Shown: piece by piece, positions 26,055 to 35,686 of the stretch
How the letters are laid out: each line of letters opens with the position of its first letter
How positions within the stretch are numbered: the first letter of the stretch is position 1
Assembly (NCBI RefSeq): GCF_001721685.1
Contig: NZ_CP012502.1
Location: forward strand, 930,001 to 994,000
Length of the DNA stretch: 64,000 nt
Direction of reading: 5' to 3'
Origin: Salisediminibacterium beveridgei
Lineage (GTDB): Bacteria; Bacillota; Bacilli; Bacillales; Salisediminibacteriaceae
Position numbers and translations under genes: made by a program
The notes under the pieces: generated by a model
Databases searched by the model: none
The model's input: only the letters and a program-made list of their open reading frames with translations
What the model was told of the DNA's origin: nothing

Positions 26055-27752
26055 TTGCTCACTGCTATCTATAGTATCATAGGTCTGTTTCTGATTCTAA
26101 CGATTTACAGCGCCTGGCAGCGCCGTCAACTTTACAAGGAAGTGGACCGACTCGAAAATGAAAAAATACAAATGATGAACGAACCTGTTGCAGAAGAATT
26201 AAAGCGTATCAAGGGTCTGACCATGTCCGGCGAAACGGAAGAACGTTTTGAGCAGTGGCGTGAAGAGTGGGATTATATTGTGACGAAGCTCTTGCCGGAC
26301 ATCGAGGAGCGTCTCTTTGACATCGAAGAATTGACGAATAAATACCGCTTTATCCGCGCGAAGAAGAATTGTTCTTTCGTGGAGGAAGAGCTTGCTGCCA
26401 TTGATAAACGGATGAAAGAAATCATCCATGAGGTGGATGAACTGGTGGACAGCGAGGAGAAGAACCGCGAAGAAGTCCAGGAAGTGATCCGGGAATTCGA
26501 TCACGCCAGACATCAGTTGATGGAACAAAAAGCATCTCTTGGCGGCGCTTCGGAAACGTTTTCGCTCAGACTGTCTGATCTCGAAGAGAACTTCAACCTT
26601 TTTGAGGAACACACTGAACAAGGGAATTATCTTCAGGCAAGAGAAATTCTTCTGAAAACGAGGCAGGATATACAGCGAGAGGCTGCCTTGATGGAAAGTG
26701 TGCCGCAATACCTCCTGCGGATGGAAAAAGAGTTGCCGAAAAAACTTGATGATATCGAGAACGGCATGAAAGACATGGAAGAGGATGGGTACAACCTGAA
26801 ACATTTCTCCATTACTTGGCAGATCAATGAAATCCGCCAGCGGATTATCGCGCTTTTGCCTTTGGTTGAACGTCTTCAATTGGATGACGTCGATGCACCG
26901 CTCGAAAAGGTAGATCAGGAAATCGAAGACATTTATGAAACCCTCGAGCAGGAAGTACTTGCAAGGGAGACGTGCCGTTCGAAAGTTCCTGCTTTACAGG
27001 AGAAAGTAGAGTCCATGCCGGAGCTTCTGGATGGCTTGCGGTCGGAAATCGAAACCATTAAATTAAATTATCAGTTGGACGATGCACAGGAAAAAGAGGC
27101 GCTCTCTTTCGAACAGAAAGAGAAAGATGTGACCGGTCGTTTCCGGGCACTCGAAGAAGCTTATGAAAATCAAAAACAATCCTTTACGTCTCTTCAAAAG
27201 CAGTTTGCTGAATGTGAAGAAGATTGCGATAAGCTCATGGACGCTGTTCAGTTGATGAAAGATAACTTCCAGGAAATGCGGGCAGATGAACATAAAGCAG
27301 CTCAGGAACTCCTGAGTGCCAAACGGCAGATCCAACAAGCTGAAAAACGGATCAATAGAAGCAATTTGCCGATGATTCCTGAAAATGTACACGTCCATAT
27401 AGAGGATGCGAAAGAGCGTGTGGAAGACGCGAGACGGGAATTATCCGAAGTCCCTGTCGCGATGAAAAGGGTAAATGAAAAAACAGAGATTGCGAAAAAA
27501 GATGCAGCGGAAAGTGAAGACCTTGTGGATCATATCATTAAGCAGGCCGGACTTGCCGAACGGGTCATTCAATATGGGAACCGCTATCGCAGTCAAAGTG
27601 ACCATGTTCAGATCAATCTGCTGAAGGCCGAGGACCGGTTCCGGACAGGGCTGTTTGATGAAGCCGTACAACTCTCTTTAGAAGCAGTCAGCTTCGTAGA
27701 ACCGCGTGCGGCAGAGAGGCTCCAGGAAGAGGCCTATTCTAAATCCTCCTAA
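26055..27752 (+). CDS. ezrA: Septation ring formation regulator EzrA
   Basis: The 565-residue protein has one N-terminal membrane helix (residues 3-20) and a long series of cytoplasmic coiled coils with spectrin-like repeats, ending in the conserved patch around AERVIQYGNRYRS. EzrA sits at the cell membrane, limits FtsZ ring formation at wrong places and works in the divisome. The TTG start follows GGGAGGTACGGATCCA. The usual iscS-thiI neighbours are missing downstream; a small acidic membrane protein gene follows after 33 bases. Confidence 0.95.
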   Translation: MLTAIYSIIGLFLILTIYSAWQRRQLYKEVDRLENEKIQMMNEPVAEELKRIKGLTMSGETEERFEQWREEWDYIVTKLLPDIEERLFDIEELTNKYRFIRAKKNCSFVEEELAAIDKRMKEIIHEVDELVDSEEKNREEVQEVIREFDHARHQLMEQKASLGGASETFSLRLSDLEENFNLFEEHTEQGNYLQAREILLKTRQDIQREAALMESVPQYLLRMEKELPKKLDDIENGMKDMEEDGYNLKHFSITWQINEIRQRIIALLPLVERLQLDDVDAPLEKVDQEIEDIYETLEQEVLARETCRSKVPALQEKVESMPELLDGLRSEIETIKLNYQLDDAQEKEALSFEQKEKDVTGRFRALEEAYENQKQSFTSLQKQFAECEEDCDKLMDAVQLMKDNFQEMRADEHKAAQELLSAKRQIQQAEKRINRSNLPMIPENVHVHIEDAKERVEDARRELSEVPVAMKRVNEKTEIAKKDAAESEDLVDHIIKQAGLAERVIQYGNRYRSQSDHVQINLLKAEDRFRTGLFDEAVQLSLEAVSFVEPRAAERLQEEAYSKSS

Positions 27753-27785
27753 GACTGTCGGGAGATAAAGGAGCTGAATGAAACG

Positions 27786-28199
27786 ATGGTTGCTAAAGAA
27801 AAAGGAGTAATTGGTGGAGTGGCTATCGTGGCTGCGTCCATATGGGGTTTTCTGCTGTTTACGATTTTTTCTGGCCCGGATGAACTGGATACGATGGAGG
27901 GTGCCGGATCAGAAGATGACGGCGTTCCTGAAATGTTTGAGGAAGCACTTGATGCAGAAAATGGCATGTCGCCAGCGGATCAAGAGGAGGCATCAGCTTT
28001 GGATGATCCAGGTGAAGAAGATACACCCCGGATGCCTGAGGAGGATTCAACCGGTATCAATGAGGACCTGGTTGAAGAGGAACAGGGCATGTCGGGGACA
28101 GAGGGGCACTTGATACGTGAACGGGGTATTCGCCCGGGAGATTTTCCGGACATTGCATCCGTAGACGCTGTCCTTGAGCGGATAGAGGAAGAAGAATAG
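27786..28199 (+). CDS. Acidic membrane-anchored protein of unknown function (137 residues)
   Basis: One N-terminal membrane helix (residues 8-29) is followed by an almost entirely acidic, low-complexity outside or cytoplasmic tail rich in Glu, Asp, Pro and Met. The last 35 residues are more ordered (GHLIRERGIRPGDFPDIASVDAVLERI). The ribosome site AAAGGAG is rather far (about 13 bases) from ATG 27786. No family is recognised. It may be co-transcribed with ezrA, and a strong hairpin follows at 28210. Confidence 0.6.
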   Translation: MVAKEKGVIGGVAIVAASIWGFLLFTIFSGPDELDTMEGAGSEDDGVPEMFEEALDAENGMSPADQEEASALDDPGEEDTPRMPEEDSTGINEDLVEEEQGMSGTEGHLIRERGIRPGDFPDIASVDAVLERIEEEE

Positions 28200-28209
28200 G
28201 AGCTTGAAT

Positions 28210-28243
28210 GATCGTGCACAGCGGTTCACTGCTGTGCACGATC
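28210..28243 (+). other. Perfect 13-bp hairpin without a T tract
   Basis: GATCGTGCACAGC and GCTGTGCACGATC with an 8-base loop. There is no T tract after it on either strand, so it is not a standard terminator. It may be an operator, an mRNA stabiliser or a processing site before the amidohydrolase gene. Confidence 0.6.
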
Positions 28244-28287
28244 GCTGTTAAACGAACAATACGAAAGTGTATAAGGAGGAATTTATT

Positions 28288-29895
28288 TTGGCGACTCTCT
28301 ATCGTAACGGAACCATTCGGACACTGTTGACTGCGGAGGATATGGCGGAAGCGTTGATCACACAGGAAGGGAAGATTCTGGCCGTTGGATCTGAAGACGA
28401 ACTGATGGAACAATACGGTGCTATCATTTCCCGGGAAATCAATTTGGAGGGAGGTTGCCTGTATCCCGGATTCACAGATAGCCATTTGCACATGATTGGC
28501 CATGGGGAGCGTTTGTTAACACTTGATCTCTCAGACGCCGGATCGCTGGATGAAGTAAAGGAACGCCTGATAAACCGAGCGAATACCGTTCCGGTTGGCG
28601 ACTGGGTCATTGGCGAAGGATTTAATGAAAACCTGTTTGCGGATGCACAGATTCCGGATCGGCGGATTCTGGACGAAGTGAGCCGTGATCACCCGATTCT
28701 CATTACCCGCATCTGCAGGCATGCGGTTTCCGTGAATTCCAAAGCGCTGGACATCGCAGGCGTACATACAGGGACACAGGACCCTTCCGGCGGGCGGATT
28801 GAACGTTATCAAGATGGTGAACCGACAGGCTATCTCCACGATCAGGCACAGGAACTGGTGAAATACTGTTTGCCGTCACATAAATTTGCTGATATTGAAC
28901 GCACCCTGACAACGTCTTTGGAAGATCTGTTTGCTAACGGGTATACCGGTGGCCACACGGAAGATCTGTTTTATTACGGGAACCCTGTCGAAACGGTGCG
29001 GGTATTTGAAAAAGTGGTCGACGGATCGAACCGGAAATTCCGTACGAATTTACTCGTTCACCACGAAGCAGCAAAAGTGGTATTTGATACGTATCCGAAT
29101 GGGCCGGATTCGGACTTTCTCGATTTCGGGTCCGTGAAGATTTTTACCGATGGTGCACTTGGAGGGAGAACCGCCTATCTCAGTGAACCTTATGCAGATG
29201 ATGAATCAACCTGCGGCGTTGCCATTCATACGCAAGAACAGCTGACAGCACTTGTTCACCTGGCCAGAAGCTACCAGATGCCAGTGGCGATTCATGCCAT
29301 CGGCGATCAGGCATTGGCTGAGACGCTGACGGCTCTCGAAGAAGAACCGCCGCCCCGCGGAGCACTGGACCGGATCATTCATGCGCAGATCCTCCGTCCG
29401 TCGTTGATTGAACAGATGAAACGTTTGCCGGTAGCTCTTGATATTCAGCCTCGCTTCACGGTATCGGATTTCCCATGGGTGGCAAACCGGCTTGGCGCTG
29501 AGCGGATACAATCCTGTTATGCATGGAAGACGTTGCTTCATGAAGGATTGATCTGTGCCGGCGGTTCGGATGCTCCCATTGAACCGGTGAATCCACTTCT
29601 TGGCCTTCATGCTGCGGTAACCAGACGAATGCCAGGAGTGGATCATGAAGGGTATTTGCCCAAAGAGAAATTGACCTTATTCGAGGCGCTGGGCCTTTTC
29701 ACAAAGGGCGCTGCAGCGGCGATCGGTCATCAAGAGCGCCGGGGCTGGATCAAACCTGGCATGGAGGCTGATTTCACAGTATTGTCGCAGGACTTGTTTA
29801 TGCTTGAGCCGGATGACTGGCTCAAGGTTCACGCACTGCTGACGGTCGTTGACGACAGCATCATGTACGACAGCCGTGAGGGAACCCGTTCTTGA
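28288..29895 (+). CDS. Amidohydrolase family protein (YtcJ type)
   Basis: The 535-residue enzyme has the composite beta-sandwich and TIM barrel of the YtcJ branch of amidohydrolases. Metal-site motifs are YPGFTDSHLHMIGHG, AIHAIGDQA and AGGSDAPIEPVNP. These enzymes hydrolyse amide or related bonds of small molecules; the substrate is not known. TTG 28288 follows AAGGAGGAATTTATT, and the longer GTG frame at 28267 would contain that site. It converges on nadK, with a terminator between them. Confidence 0.88.
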   Translation: MATLYRNGTIRTLLTAEDMAEALITQEGKILAVGSEDELMEQYGAIISREINLEGGCLYPGFTDSHLHMIGHGERLLTLDLSDAGSLDEVKERLINRANTVPVGDWVIGEGFNENLFADAQIPDRRILDEVSRDHPILITRICRHAVSVNSKALDIAGVHTGTQDPSGGRIERYQDGEPTGYLHDQAQELVKYCLPSHKFADIERTLTTSLEDLFANGYTGGHTEDLFYYGNPVETVRVFEKVVDGSNRKFRTNLLVHHEAAKVVFDTYPNGPDSDFLDFGSVKIFTDGALGGRTAYLSEPYADDESTCGVAIHTQEQLTALVHLARSYQMPVAIHAIGDQALAETLTALEEEPPPRGALDRIIHAQILRPSLIEQMKRLPVALDIQPRFTVSDFPWVANRLGAERIQSCYAWKTLLHEGLICAGGSDAPIEPVNPLLGLHAAVTRRMPGVDHEGYLPKEKLTLFEALGLFTKGAAAAIGHQERRGWIKPGMEADFTVLSQDLFMLEPDDWLKVHALLTVVDDSIMYDSREGTRS

Positions 29896-29915
29896 ATGGA
29901 TCGAATAAAAAGAGA

Positions 29916-29951
29916 ACCCCCGTCATACGGATGAACCGGTCTGACGGGGGC
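29916..29951 (-). terminator. Terminator between the amidohydrolase gene and nadK
   Basis: CCCCCGTCA (29917-29925) and TGACGGGGG (29942-29950). On the minus strand it is followed by TTCTCTTTTT, which suits nadK. Confidence 0.7.
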
Positions 29952-29959
29952 TGATTGAA

Positions 29960-30757
29960 TCAAAGAAACGATCTGCGCACTTTATGCAAAAAGAGATTAT
30001 CTTTCATACGCAGCGTCTTGATTTTTTTATTTGATACTTTCACTTTAATCTCATGCGAATGACGGATGCTGAGTGCTTCGTTATCCGCACCGATGATGGG
30101 ATGGTCGTTACCATCCTGGACAATCTTCAGCGTTAATTCCCGATCATGATTCAAAATAAGCGGGGCGCCAAGGGTCCGGTATTGATTGTTGTTAATCGAT
30201 GCAATCTCTGTCAGCTGCATGCTGGGAAGCTTAGGATCGACAATGGCGCCACTCAGTGAACGGTTATACGCGGTGGAGCCTGTCGGTGTGGAAACGACCA
30301 TGCCATCGCCCCGGAAGGTTTCGAAATAGAGTCCATCGATATAGACATCGATGGCAAACGTTTTGATGATCTGTGAACGAACGGACAGTTCATTCAGACA
30401 CTGAAATGATTCGGTTCCATCAACCGATACTTCAAGCGTAGGGTATTGAAGGACTTCTGTTTGATCAGATTGGAGTGCCAATTCAATCTTTTCAAGATCA
30501 TTTGTGTTAAAATCTGTATAGAATCCCAAGCGACCATCATTGACCCCTACATAGAGGGCATCTTCTCGAAAACCGGTTTTACGGACAGATTGTAAAAAAG
30601 TCCCATCTCCACCGAAGCTGGCGATAATATTGGCATCTTTTGGATTTTCAACCAGCTGATAGTCATATTTTCGGCCAATCTCACGGACTTTGTGAATCTT
30701 TTCTTCCAGTTCTTCGTCCTTCTTGTAGAACAGAAAAGCATTTTTTCGGTTTGTCAT
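29960..30757 (-). CDS. nadK: NAD kinase
   Basis: The 265-residue protein phosphorylates NAD to NADP. It has the GGDGTFL motif, the NDGRLGFYTD segment and the substrate loop DGMVVSTPTGSTAYN of the family. The position before a divergent sppA matches ytdI (nadK2) of B. subtilis. GAAAGGACG precedes the ATG. Confidence 0.95.
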   Translation of the reverse strand: MTNRKNAFLFYKKDEELEEKIHKVREIGRKYDYQLVENPKDANIIASFGGDGTFLQSVRKTGFREDALYVGVNDGRLGFYTDFNTNDLEKIELALQSDQTEVLQYPTLEVSVDGTESFQCLNELSVRSQIIKTFAIDVYIDGLYFETFRGDGMVVSTPTGSTAYNRSLSGAIVDPKLPSMQLTEIASINNNQYRTLGAPLILNHDRELTLKIVQDGNDHPIIGADNEALSIRHSHEIKVKVSNKKIKTLRMKDNLFLHKVRRSFL

Positions 30758-30897
30758 GTCATCAACGTCCTTTCGTAGTCAGTGCTTTAGGTGTGCGATT
30801 CTTCGACAACTCTCAGCAAAAATCGCTTACATAATTTAATTCTAACAAATTAGCGGAGCGATTGCTGAACATTTTAAGATTGGTGAGGTGTTTTTTT

Positions 30898-31884
30898 ATG
30901 AATGTGAAACGTTGGGTAGCACTCGGTGCTGCAGTATTATTGTTTGTCGTTTCAGGTTTTTTTACGTTAGGTATGCAAAATTTCGGGCAGGACTTTGAAC
31001 AAATGATGTCCATTGATCGTGAATTTGGCGAACAGGTGATAGAGCAGGGAACGACCCCTGGTAAGTTAGCAGTGATTCAAGTGGAGGGTACGATTCAGGA
31101 TGGCGGCGCGGGAGGTCTGTTCAGCGTCGGCTATGATCATCAGCAGACCCTCCGGATGCTCGAACACGCAGGCGAAGACCCGGAAGTGCACGGTGTGATT
31201 TTGCAGGTGAATACGCCAGGAGGTGGCGTGGTTGAATCCGATGAGTTGCACGAACGGATTGTAACGATTCAAGAGGAGTTTGAAAAGCCGGTTTATGCCG
31301 TGATGGGCGGTCAGGCTGCCAGCGGCGGCTACTACATTTCCGCTCCTGCGGAAAAGATTTACGCCAATGCACAGACCTTCACCGGTTCCATCGGTGTGAT
31401 TATCCAGTCTGTGAATGCAGCAGGTCTGGCAGAAGAATGGGGTGTATCCCTCGAGACGTTCACCAGCGGTGAATTTAAGGATATTCTGAACCCAACCAGG
31501 GATATTACCGAGGCAGAACGTGAGTTATTGGATGAAATCGTTATGGATTCCTATGAGCAGTTCGTGGATGTCGTCGATAACGGACGCGGTAATTTATCGA
31601 GAGACGAAGTGTATGAGCTTGCAGATGGCCGGATTTATACAGGAAACCAGGCAGTTGAAAATGGTCTGATTGATGAAATCGGTAACCGCAATCATGCAAT
31701 TGAAGAAATGATTGAGGAACTTGGACGGGGCGATCTTTCTGTGGTTGAATACGGCGGACCCGCTGGATTCGGTTCGCTTGCCGGATTCGGCAGTCAGCTG
31801 ATGCCCGGTTCGGAAGCAAGAATGATCGAAGAAGTCATTAACTCTAATGCAGGTGCACGGGTAATGTATCTGTATACGAATTGA
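30898..31884 (+). CDS. sppA: Signal peptide peptidase SppA
   Basis: The 328-residue membrane protease has one N-terminal membrane helix (residues 5-25) and a ClpP-like domain outside. Catalytic Ser142 (in QAASGGYYIS) and Lys194 (in GEFKD) are 52 residues apart, the same distance as Ser147 and Lys199 in B. subtilis SppA. It degrades leftover signal peptides and other small membrane peptides. ATG 30898 is chosen because GGTGAGGTG lies 8 bases before it. The yteJ gene follows 11 bases downstream as an operon. Confidence 0.95.
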   Translation: MNVKRWVALGAAVLLFVVSGFFTLGMQNFGQDFEQMMSIDREFGEQVIEQGTTPGKLAVIQVEGTIQDGGAGGLFSVGYDHQQTLRMLEHAGEDPEVHGVILQVNTPGGGVVESDELHERIVTIQEEFEKPVYAVMGGQAASGGYYISAPAEKIYANAQTFTGSIGVIIQSVNAAGLAEEWGVSLETFTSGEFKDILNPTRDITEAERELLDEIVMDSYEQFVDVVDNGRGNLSRDEVYELADGRIYTGNQAVENGLIDEIGNRNHAIEEMIEELGRGDLSVVEYGGPAGFGSLAGFGSQLMPGSEARMIEEVINSNAGARVMYLYTN

Positions 31885-31895
31885 GGTGAAGATAC

Positions 31896-32459
31896 ATGAG
31901 TGAAGAGAACAATACGATTCCCCTGGAAGAAGAACCTGATCAGCGGCCAGAGCCCGCTCGTCATGATCATTTGGATGATTATGAGACGATGACGTTTTAC
32001 TATGCCGGTTTTTGGATGCGTTTTTGGGCATACCTGGTGGATTTGGTTGTGGCAAGCAGCCTGAGCGGCCTGATTTTGGGCGTCATGTATCTTGCGGCAG
32101 ATCTTGATCAGCTGACAATTGGGATTTATACAGCAGCAGGAGCGCTTTCTGCGTTGATTTCTTTCTCATATTTTGTCATCCTGACGAAGCTTTGGGGGCA
32201 GACCCTCGGCAAAATGGCACTCGGAATCAGGGTGATTCCATTTGAAAATCAGGAATTAAGCTGGACGGATGTCATTTTCCGTGAAGTGATCGGCCGGTTT
32301 ATCCACCGATCCCTCGTGATTACGAATCTGCTCTATCTCATTGTGGCATTTGCCCCGACAAAGAGAGGGGTTCATGATCGGATCGGAAATTCACTGGTCA
32401 TTCTCGAACCCCGCAAAGGGTTTACTGTACCGGTGAAAAAGAAGGAAGAAGCATCATAA
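31896..32459 (+). CDS. yteJ: RDD-family membrane protein YteJ
   Basis: The 187-residue protein has an acidic cytoplasmic start of about 50 residues and a three-span RDD domain (FWMRFWAYLVDLVVASSLS, LGQTLGKMALGIRVI, REVIGRFIHRSL). In B. subtilis yteJ follows sppA and opposes SppA activity; the same pairing is seen here. GAGGTGAAG precedes the ATG. Confidence 0.9.
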   Translation: MSEENNTIPLEEEPDQRPEPARHDHLDDYETMTFYYAGFWMRFWAYLVDLVVASSLSGLILGVMYLAADLDQLTIGIYTAAGALSALISFSYFVILTKLWGQTLGKMALGIRVIPFENQELSWTDVIFREVIGRFIHRSLVITNLLYLIVAFAPTKRGVHDRIGNSLVILEPRKGFTVPVKKKEEAS

Positions 32460-32537
32460 TGGAAGATCAACCAGCCAGTATGTTAAACTGAAAATCGTAG
32501 GTAAAATACGAAAAATTCGGGAGAAGGAGCTGACGGT

Positions 32538-33035
32538 ATGACTGTAACATTTAAAGAAAATCCGGTAACATTGAAAGGAACAGAGGTTCAAAAAGGGGAA
32601 CAAGCACCTGATTTCACAGTACTGGCAAATGATTTGTCAGATGTGAAGCTCTCTGATTTCAACGGAAAAACCAGACTGATCAGCGTTGTACCTTCGATTG
32701 ATACAGGAGTCTGCGATGAACAGACGCGACGTTTCAATGAAGAAGCATCCAAACTCGATGATGTTGAGATCATCACGATCTCAGTGGATCTGCCGTTCGC
32801 GCAGAGACGCTGGTGTGCAGCCGCGGGTGTCGATAACATCCAGGTCACATCTGATCACCGCGATCTTGATTTTGGAATGAAGTACGGTGTTGTCATCGAT
32901 GAACTGAGATTACTGGCGCGTTCCATTTTTATCGTCGACAAGAACGGTACACTGCAATATAAAGAAGTGGTTCCGGAAGTAACCAATCATCCGGATTATG
33001 ATCAGGCAATTGCAGCTGCAAAAGAAATGAGCTAA
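32538..33035 (+). CDS. tpx: Thiol peroxidase
   Basis: The 165-residue two-Cys peroxiredoxin has the peroxidatic Cys59 in [11 protein letters not shown] and the resolving Cys93 in RRWCAAAG, the spacing found in E. coli Tpx. It reduces hydrogen and alkyl peroxides with thioredoxin in the cytoplasm. GGAGAAGGAG is just upstream of the ATG. A perfect-stem terminator follows, so it is transcribed alone or as the end of a unit. Confidence 0.96.
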   Translation: MTVTFKENPVTLKGTEVQKGEQAPDFTVLANDLSDVKLSDFNGKTRLISVVPSIDTGVCDEQTRRFNEEASKLDDVEIITISVDLPFAQRRWCAAAGVDNIQVTSDHRDLDFGMKYGVVIDELRLLARSIFIVDKNGTLQYKEVVPEVTNHPDYDQAIAAAKEMS

Positions 33036-33048
33036 TATGATTCTATGG

Positions 33049-33076
33049 AAAAGCATCGATTATCGATGCTTTTCTT
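33049..33076 (+). terminator. tpx terminator
   Basis: AAAAGCATCGAT directly followed by its inverted copy ATCGATGCTTTT and CTTC. Confidence 0.8.
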
Positions 33077-33117
33077 CTGCTTTAAGAAAGGTTAACTTTG
33101 TTAAAGGAGTAAAGTAG

Positions 33118-33173
33118 AAGTGCAACGAAGGCTTTCGCCATCTAACCTTGGCGACAAGCCTGGTTTTCTTTAA
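33118..33173 (+). repeat. Bulged-hairpin repeat, copy A
   Basis: AAGTGCAACGA followed by a hairpin with stems GGCTT/AAGCC and TCGCCA/TGGCGA, one unpaired C at 33155, an 8-base loop and then TGGTTTTCTTTAA. Copy B at 41982-42034 keeps the flanks, the stem and the single-base bulge. It lies between tpx and ytxK. Confidence 0.65.
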
Positions 33174-33209
33174 GCTTTAACGAATCAAAAAAAGGAAGGC
33201 TGAAATAAA

Positions 33210-34211
33210 ATGAACCCAACAACAAAAACAGAAATCATGTATGAAACATTGGACAAAGCAGCGAGTCTCCTCCAGTCAGAACTGGGGATCTTATACCTGG
33301 AAGCACTGTCATTGGCAGGGAATCTGATGATTCACCAAAACGAACCGATCAACGGCTTGTCAGAAGACGCTTCAAAACAGGTGGAACAAATCGTCAAAGA
33401 GGTGAAGCCGCCCTTCAGCTATGATAAAGAGGAAGGACGAAGAGCGCTGCAACTGGCAGTCCTGAAAGGGATGAAAGAAGCGACACAGCCTCACCATGCA
33501 ATGACACCGGATGCGGTGACGGTGTTCGCCGGTTTTCTCGTGAGTCAATTATTGCAAAAAGAAGCAGACAAAACGCAAAAAATCTTTGATCCTGCAGCCG
33601 GAGCGGGAAATCTGTTGACAGGTGTCATGAATCAGCAGTCTGCCCCGGTAGCAGGGATCGGTGTGGAAGCAGATGAAACCCTGGCTAATCTATTGTTTAT
33701 AAACAGTGGCGTGCAAGGACTGGACCTTGCGGGTGTTCATGATGATTCGGTCAAAATGGATCGACTGGACGACCGGGTGGACCTCGTAGTCTCAGATCTG
33801 CCGGTTGGCTACTATCCTGATGAACAGGTGATCGATGGATTTCAGACGAAGGCACAAGGTACACCGACGTATGTGCATCACCTTCTGATCGAAAAAAGTC
33901 TGCGACAGGTGGAAGAAGGCGGATTTCTGTTATTTTTGATCCCGAACACCTTATTCCAATCCGAGCAGGCAGATATACTGCAAGCTTATTTAAAAGACTC
34001 GGCAGTCATTTATGCGTTACTGCAATTGCCAGAGACCATGTTTAAAGCAAAGGAGCAACAGAAGAGTTTTCTTTTGCTGCGAAAGAAGAAAACAGGTATG
34101 ACGGTACCGAAACAGGCACTGCTTGCAGAGATGCCATCATTCAGCCGTAAAGAGGCTCTTCAGGACATGACCCGTCAAATCTCTGATTGGATCAGTGATC
34201 ATTTGTCATAA
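33210..34211 (+). CDS. ytxK: Class I methyltransferase-like protein YtxK
   Basis: The 333-residue protein has a helical N-terminal third and a Rossmann methyltransferase domain with the SAM loop FDPAAGAGNLLTGV and a DLPVGYYP segment in the place of the NPPY motif of N6-adenine methylases. B. subtilis YtxK has the same form and also lies just before ackA. Whether it methylates DNA or another substrate is not established. AAAGGAAGG precedes the ATG. Confidence 0.9.
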   Translation: MNPTTKTEIMYETLDKAASLLQSELGILYLEALSLAGNLMIHQNEPINGLSEDASKQVEQIVKEVKPPFSYDKEEGRRALQLAVLKGMKEATQPHHAMTPDAVTVFAGFLVSQLLQKEADKTQKIFDPAAGAGNLLTGVMNQQSAPVAGIGVEADETLANLLFINSGVQGLDLAGVHDDSVKMDRLDDRVDLVVSDLPVGYYPDEQVIDGFQTKAQGTPTYVHHLLIEKSLRQVEEGGFLLFLIPNTLFQSEQADILQAYLKDSAVIYALLQLPETMFKAKEQQKSFLLLRKKKTGMTVPKQALLAEMPSFSRKEALQDMTRQISDWISDHLS

Positions 34212-34463
34212 AATGTTCACATTGGTATCTGTTACGGTCTGCACAAGTCTGTATTTGTACAGAAAACCCAATGGGAGAACTGAATCACAGGAATGGCAAT
34301 GGTTTCATGGGGAATCTGTGTTATAGTCTTTGGGACAGTCGGCGATGAAACAGAGGTTGCAAACTTCTTTTTTAAGTGTTTTAATTAATAGTGGTTATAC
34401 GTGAACAATCGAGAGTGTGTCCGCTGGTCAATTGAAATAAAATAAAAAAGGAGCGAATCATTT

Positions 34464-35654
34464 ATGTCTAAAATTATGGCGATAAACGCCGGAAGTTCAT
34501 CCTTGAAGTTTCAACTTCTCGAAATGCCGGAAGAGAAGATTGTCACAAAGGGAATTGTAGAGCGAATCGGAATGAACGATGCGGTCTTCACCATCGAAGT
34601 AGAGGGTGATAAAAAGAAAGATACAACAGCGATTGACGATCATGCCAAAGCTGTCGAAATTCTGCTGGATAAGCTGATCAGTTTAGGGATTATCAACTCG
34701 CTTGATGAAATCGAAGGCATCGGTCACCGTGTTGTTCACGGCGGGGAAAAATTCAATGATTCCGTTTTGATTACAGAAGATGTCATCAACGGCATTGATG
34801 AAGTATCTGATCTGGCGCCGCTGCATAATCCTGCAAATCTCGTCGGGATCAATGCATTTCGTAAAATTTTGCCGAATGTCCCGTCAGTCGCTGTGTTTGA
34901 TACAGCATTTCATCAGACGATGCCTGAAGATTCTTACCTTTACAGTCTGCCTTATGAATATTACGAAAACTACGGCATTCGTAAGTACGGTTTTCATGGC
35001 ACATCACATAAGTATGTTTCCGAACGTGCAGCCGATATGCTCGGGCGCCCGGTGGAAAATCTTCGCCTGATTTCCTGTCACCTTGGTAACGGTGCAAGTA
35101 TTGCGGCGATTGAAGGCGGCAAGTCTGTGGATACGTCAATGGGCTTTACACCACTTGCCGGTGTGACAATGGGAACGCGCTCCGGTAACATCGACCCTTC
35201 CCTGATTCCGTATATCATGGATAAAGCAAACATGACCGCAGAAGAAGTAATGGATGTTCTGAATAAAAAATCCGGTATGCTTGCGCTCTCCGGATTCTCA
35301 AGTGACCTTCGTGATATTGAATTGAAGGCAAAGGATGGCCACGATCGTGCTGCGCTTGCGCTGAATGTCTTCACCTCACGCATCCACAAATACATCGGTT
35401 CTTATGCGACACGTATGAGCGGCCTCGATGCGATTATCTTCACTGCAGGTATCGGCGAAAACAGTGACGAAATCCGCTCGAGAGTGCTTCACGGTCTTGA
35501 ATTTATGGGAGTATATTGGGATCCGATGCTGAACAAGACAAGAGGAAAAGAAGCCTTTATTAACTATCCTCACTCACCGGTTAAAGTCATGGTCATTCCA
35601 ACGAATGAAGAAGTGATGATTGCCCGTGATACACTTCGGCTCAGCTCGAAATAG
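34464..35654 (+). CDS. ackA: Acetate kinase
   Basis: The 396-residue enzyme interconverts acetate plus ATP and acetyl phosphate plus ADP in overflow metabolism. Family motifs [35 protein letters not shown] and the GNGAS loop are complete. AAAAAAGGAG is upstream of the ATG. In B. subtilis ackA is induced by CcpA; I could not point to a good cre site in the 252 bases upstream. An insertion sequence lies 32 bases after the stop. Confidence 0.97.
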   Translation: MSKIMAINAGSSSLKFQLLEMPEEKIVTKGIVERIGMNDAVFTIEVEGDKKKDTTAIDDHAKAVEILLDKLISLGIINSLDEIEGIGHRVVHGGEKFNDSVLITEDVINGIDEVSDLAPLHNPANLVGINAFRKILPNVPSVAVFDTAFHQTMPEDSYLYSLPYEYYENYGIRKYGFHGTSHKYVSERAADMLGRPVENLRLISCHLGNGASIAAIEGGKSVDTSMGFTPLAGVTMGTRSGNIDPSLIPYIMDKANMTAEEVMDVLNKKSGMLALSGFSSDLRDIELKAKDGHDRAALALNVFTSRIHKYIGSYATRMSGLDAIIFTAGIGENSDEIRSRVLHGLEFMGVYWDPMLNKTRGKEAFINYPHSPVKVMVIPTNEEVMIARDTLRLSSK

Positions 35655-35686
35655 TTATTGAGTAAAGAAGAACAGGAACGAAAAAA

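Noticed and set aside
34212..34463. cre site before ackA
   Set aside because: B. subtilis ackA has one, but I found no stretch here that fits the consensus well enough to report.
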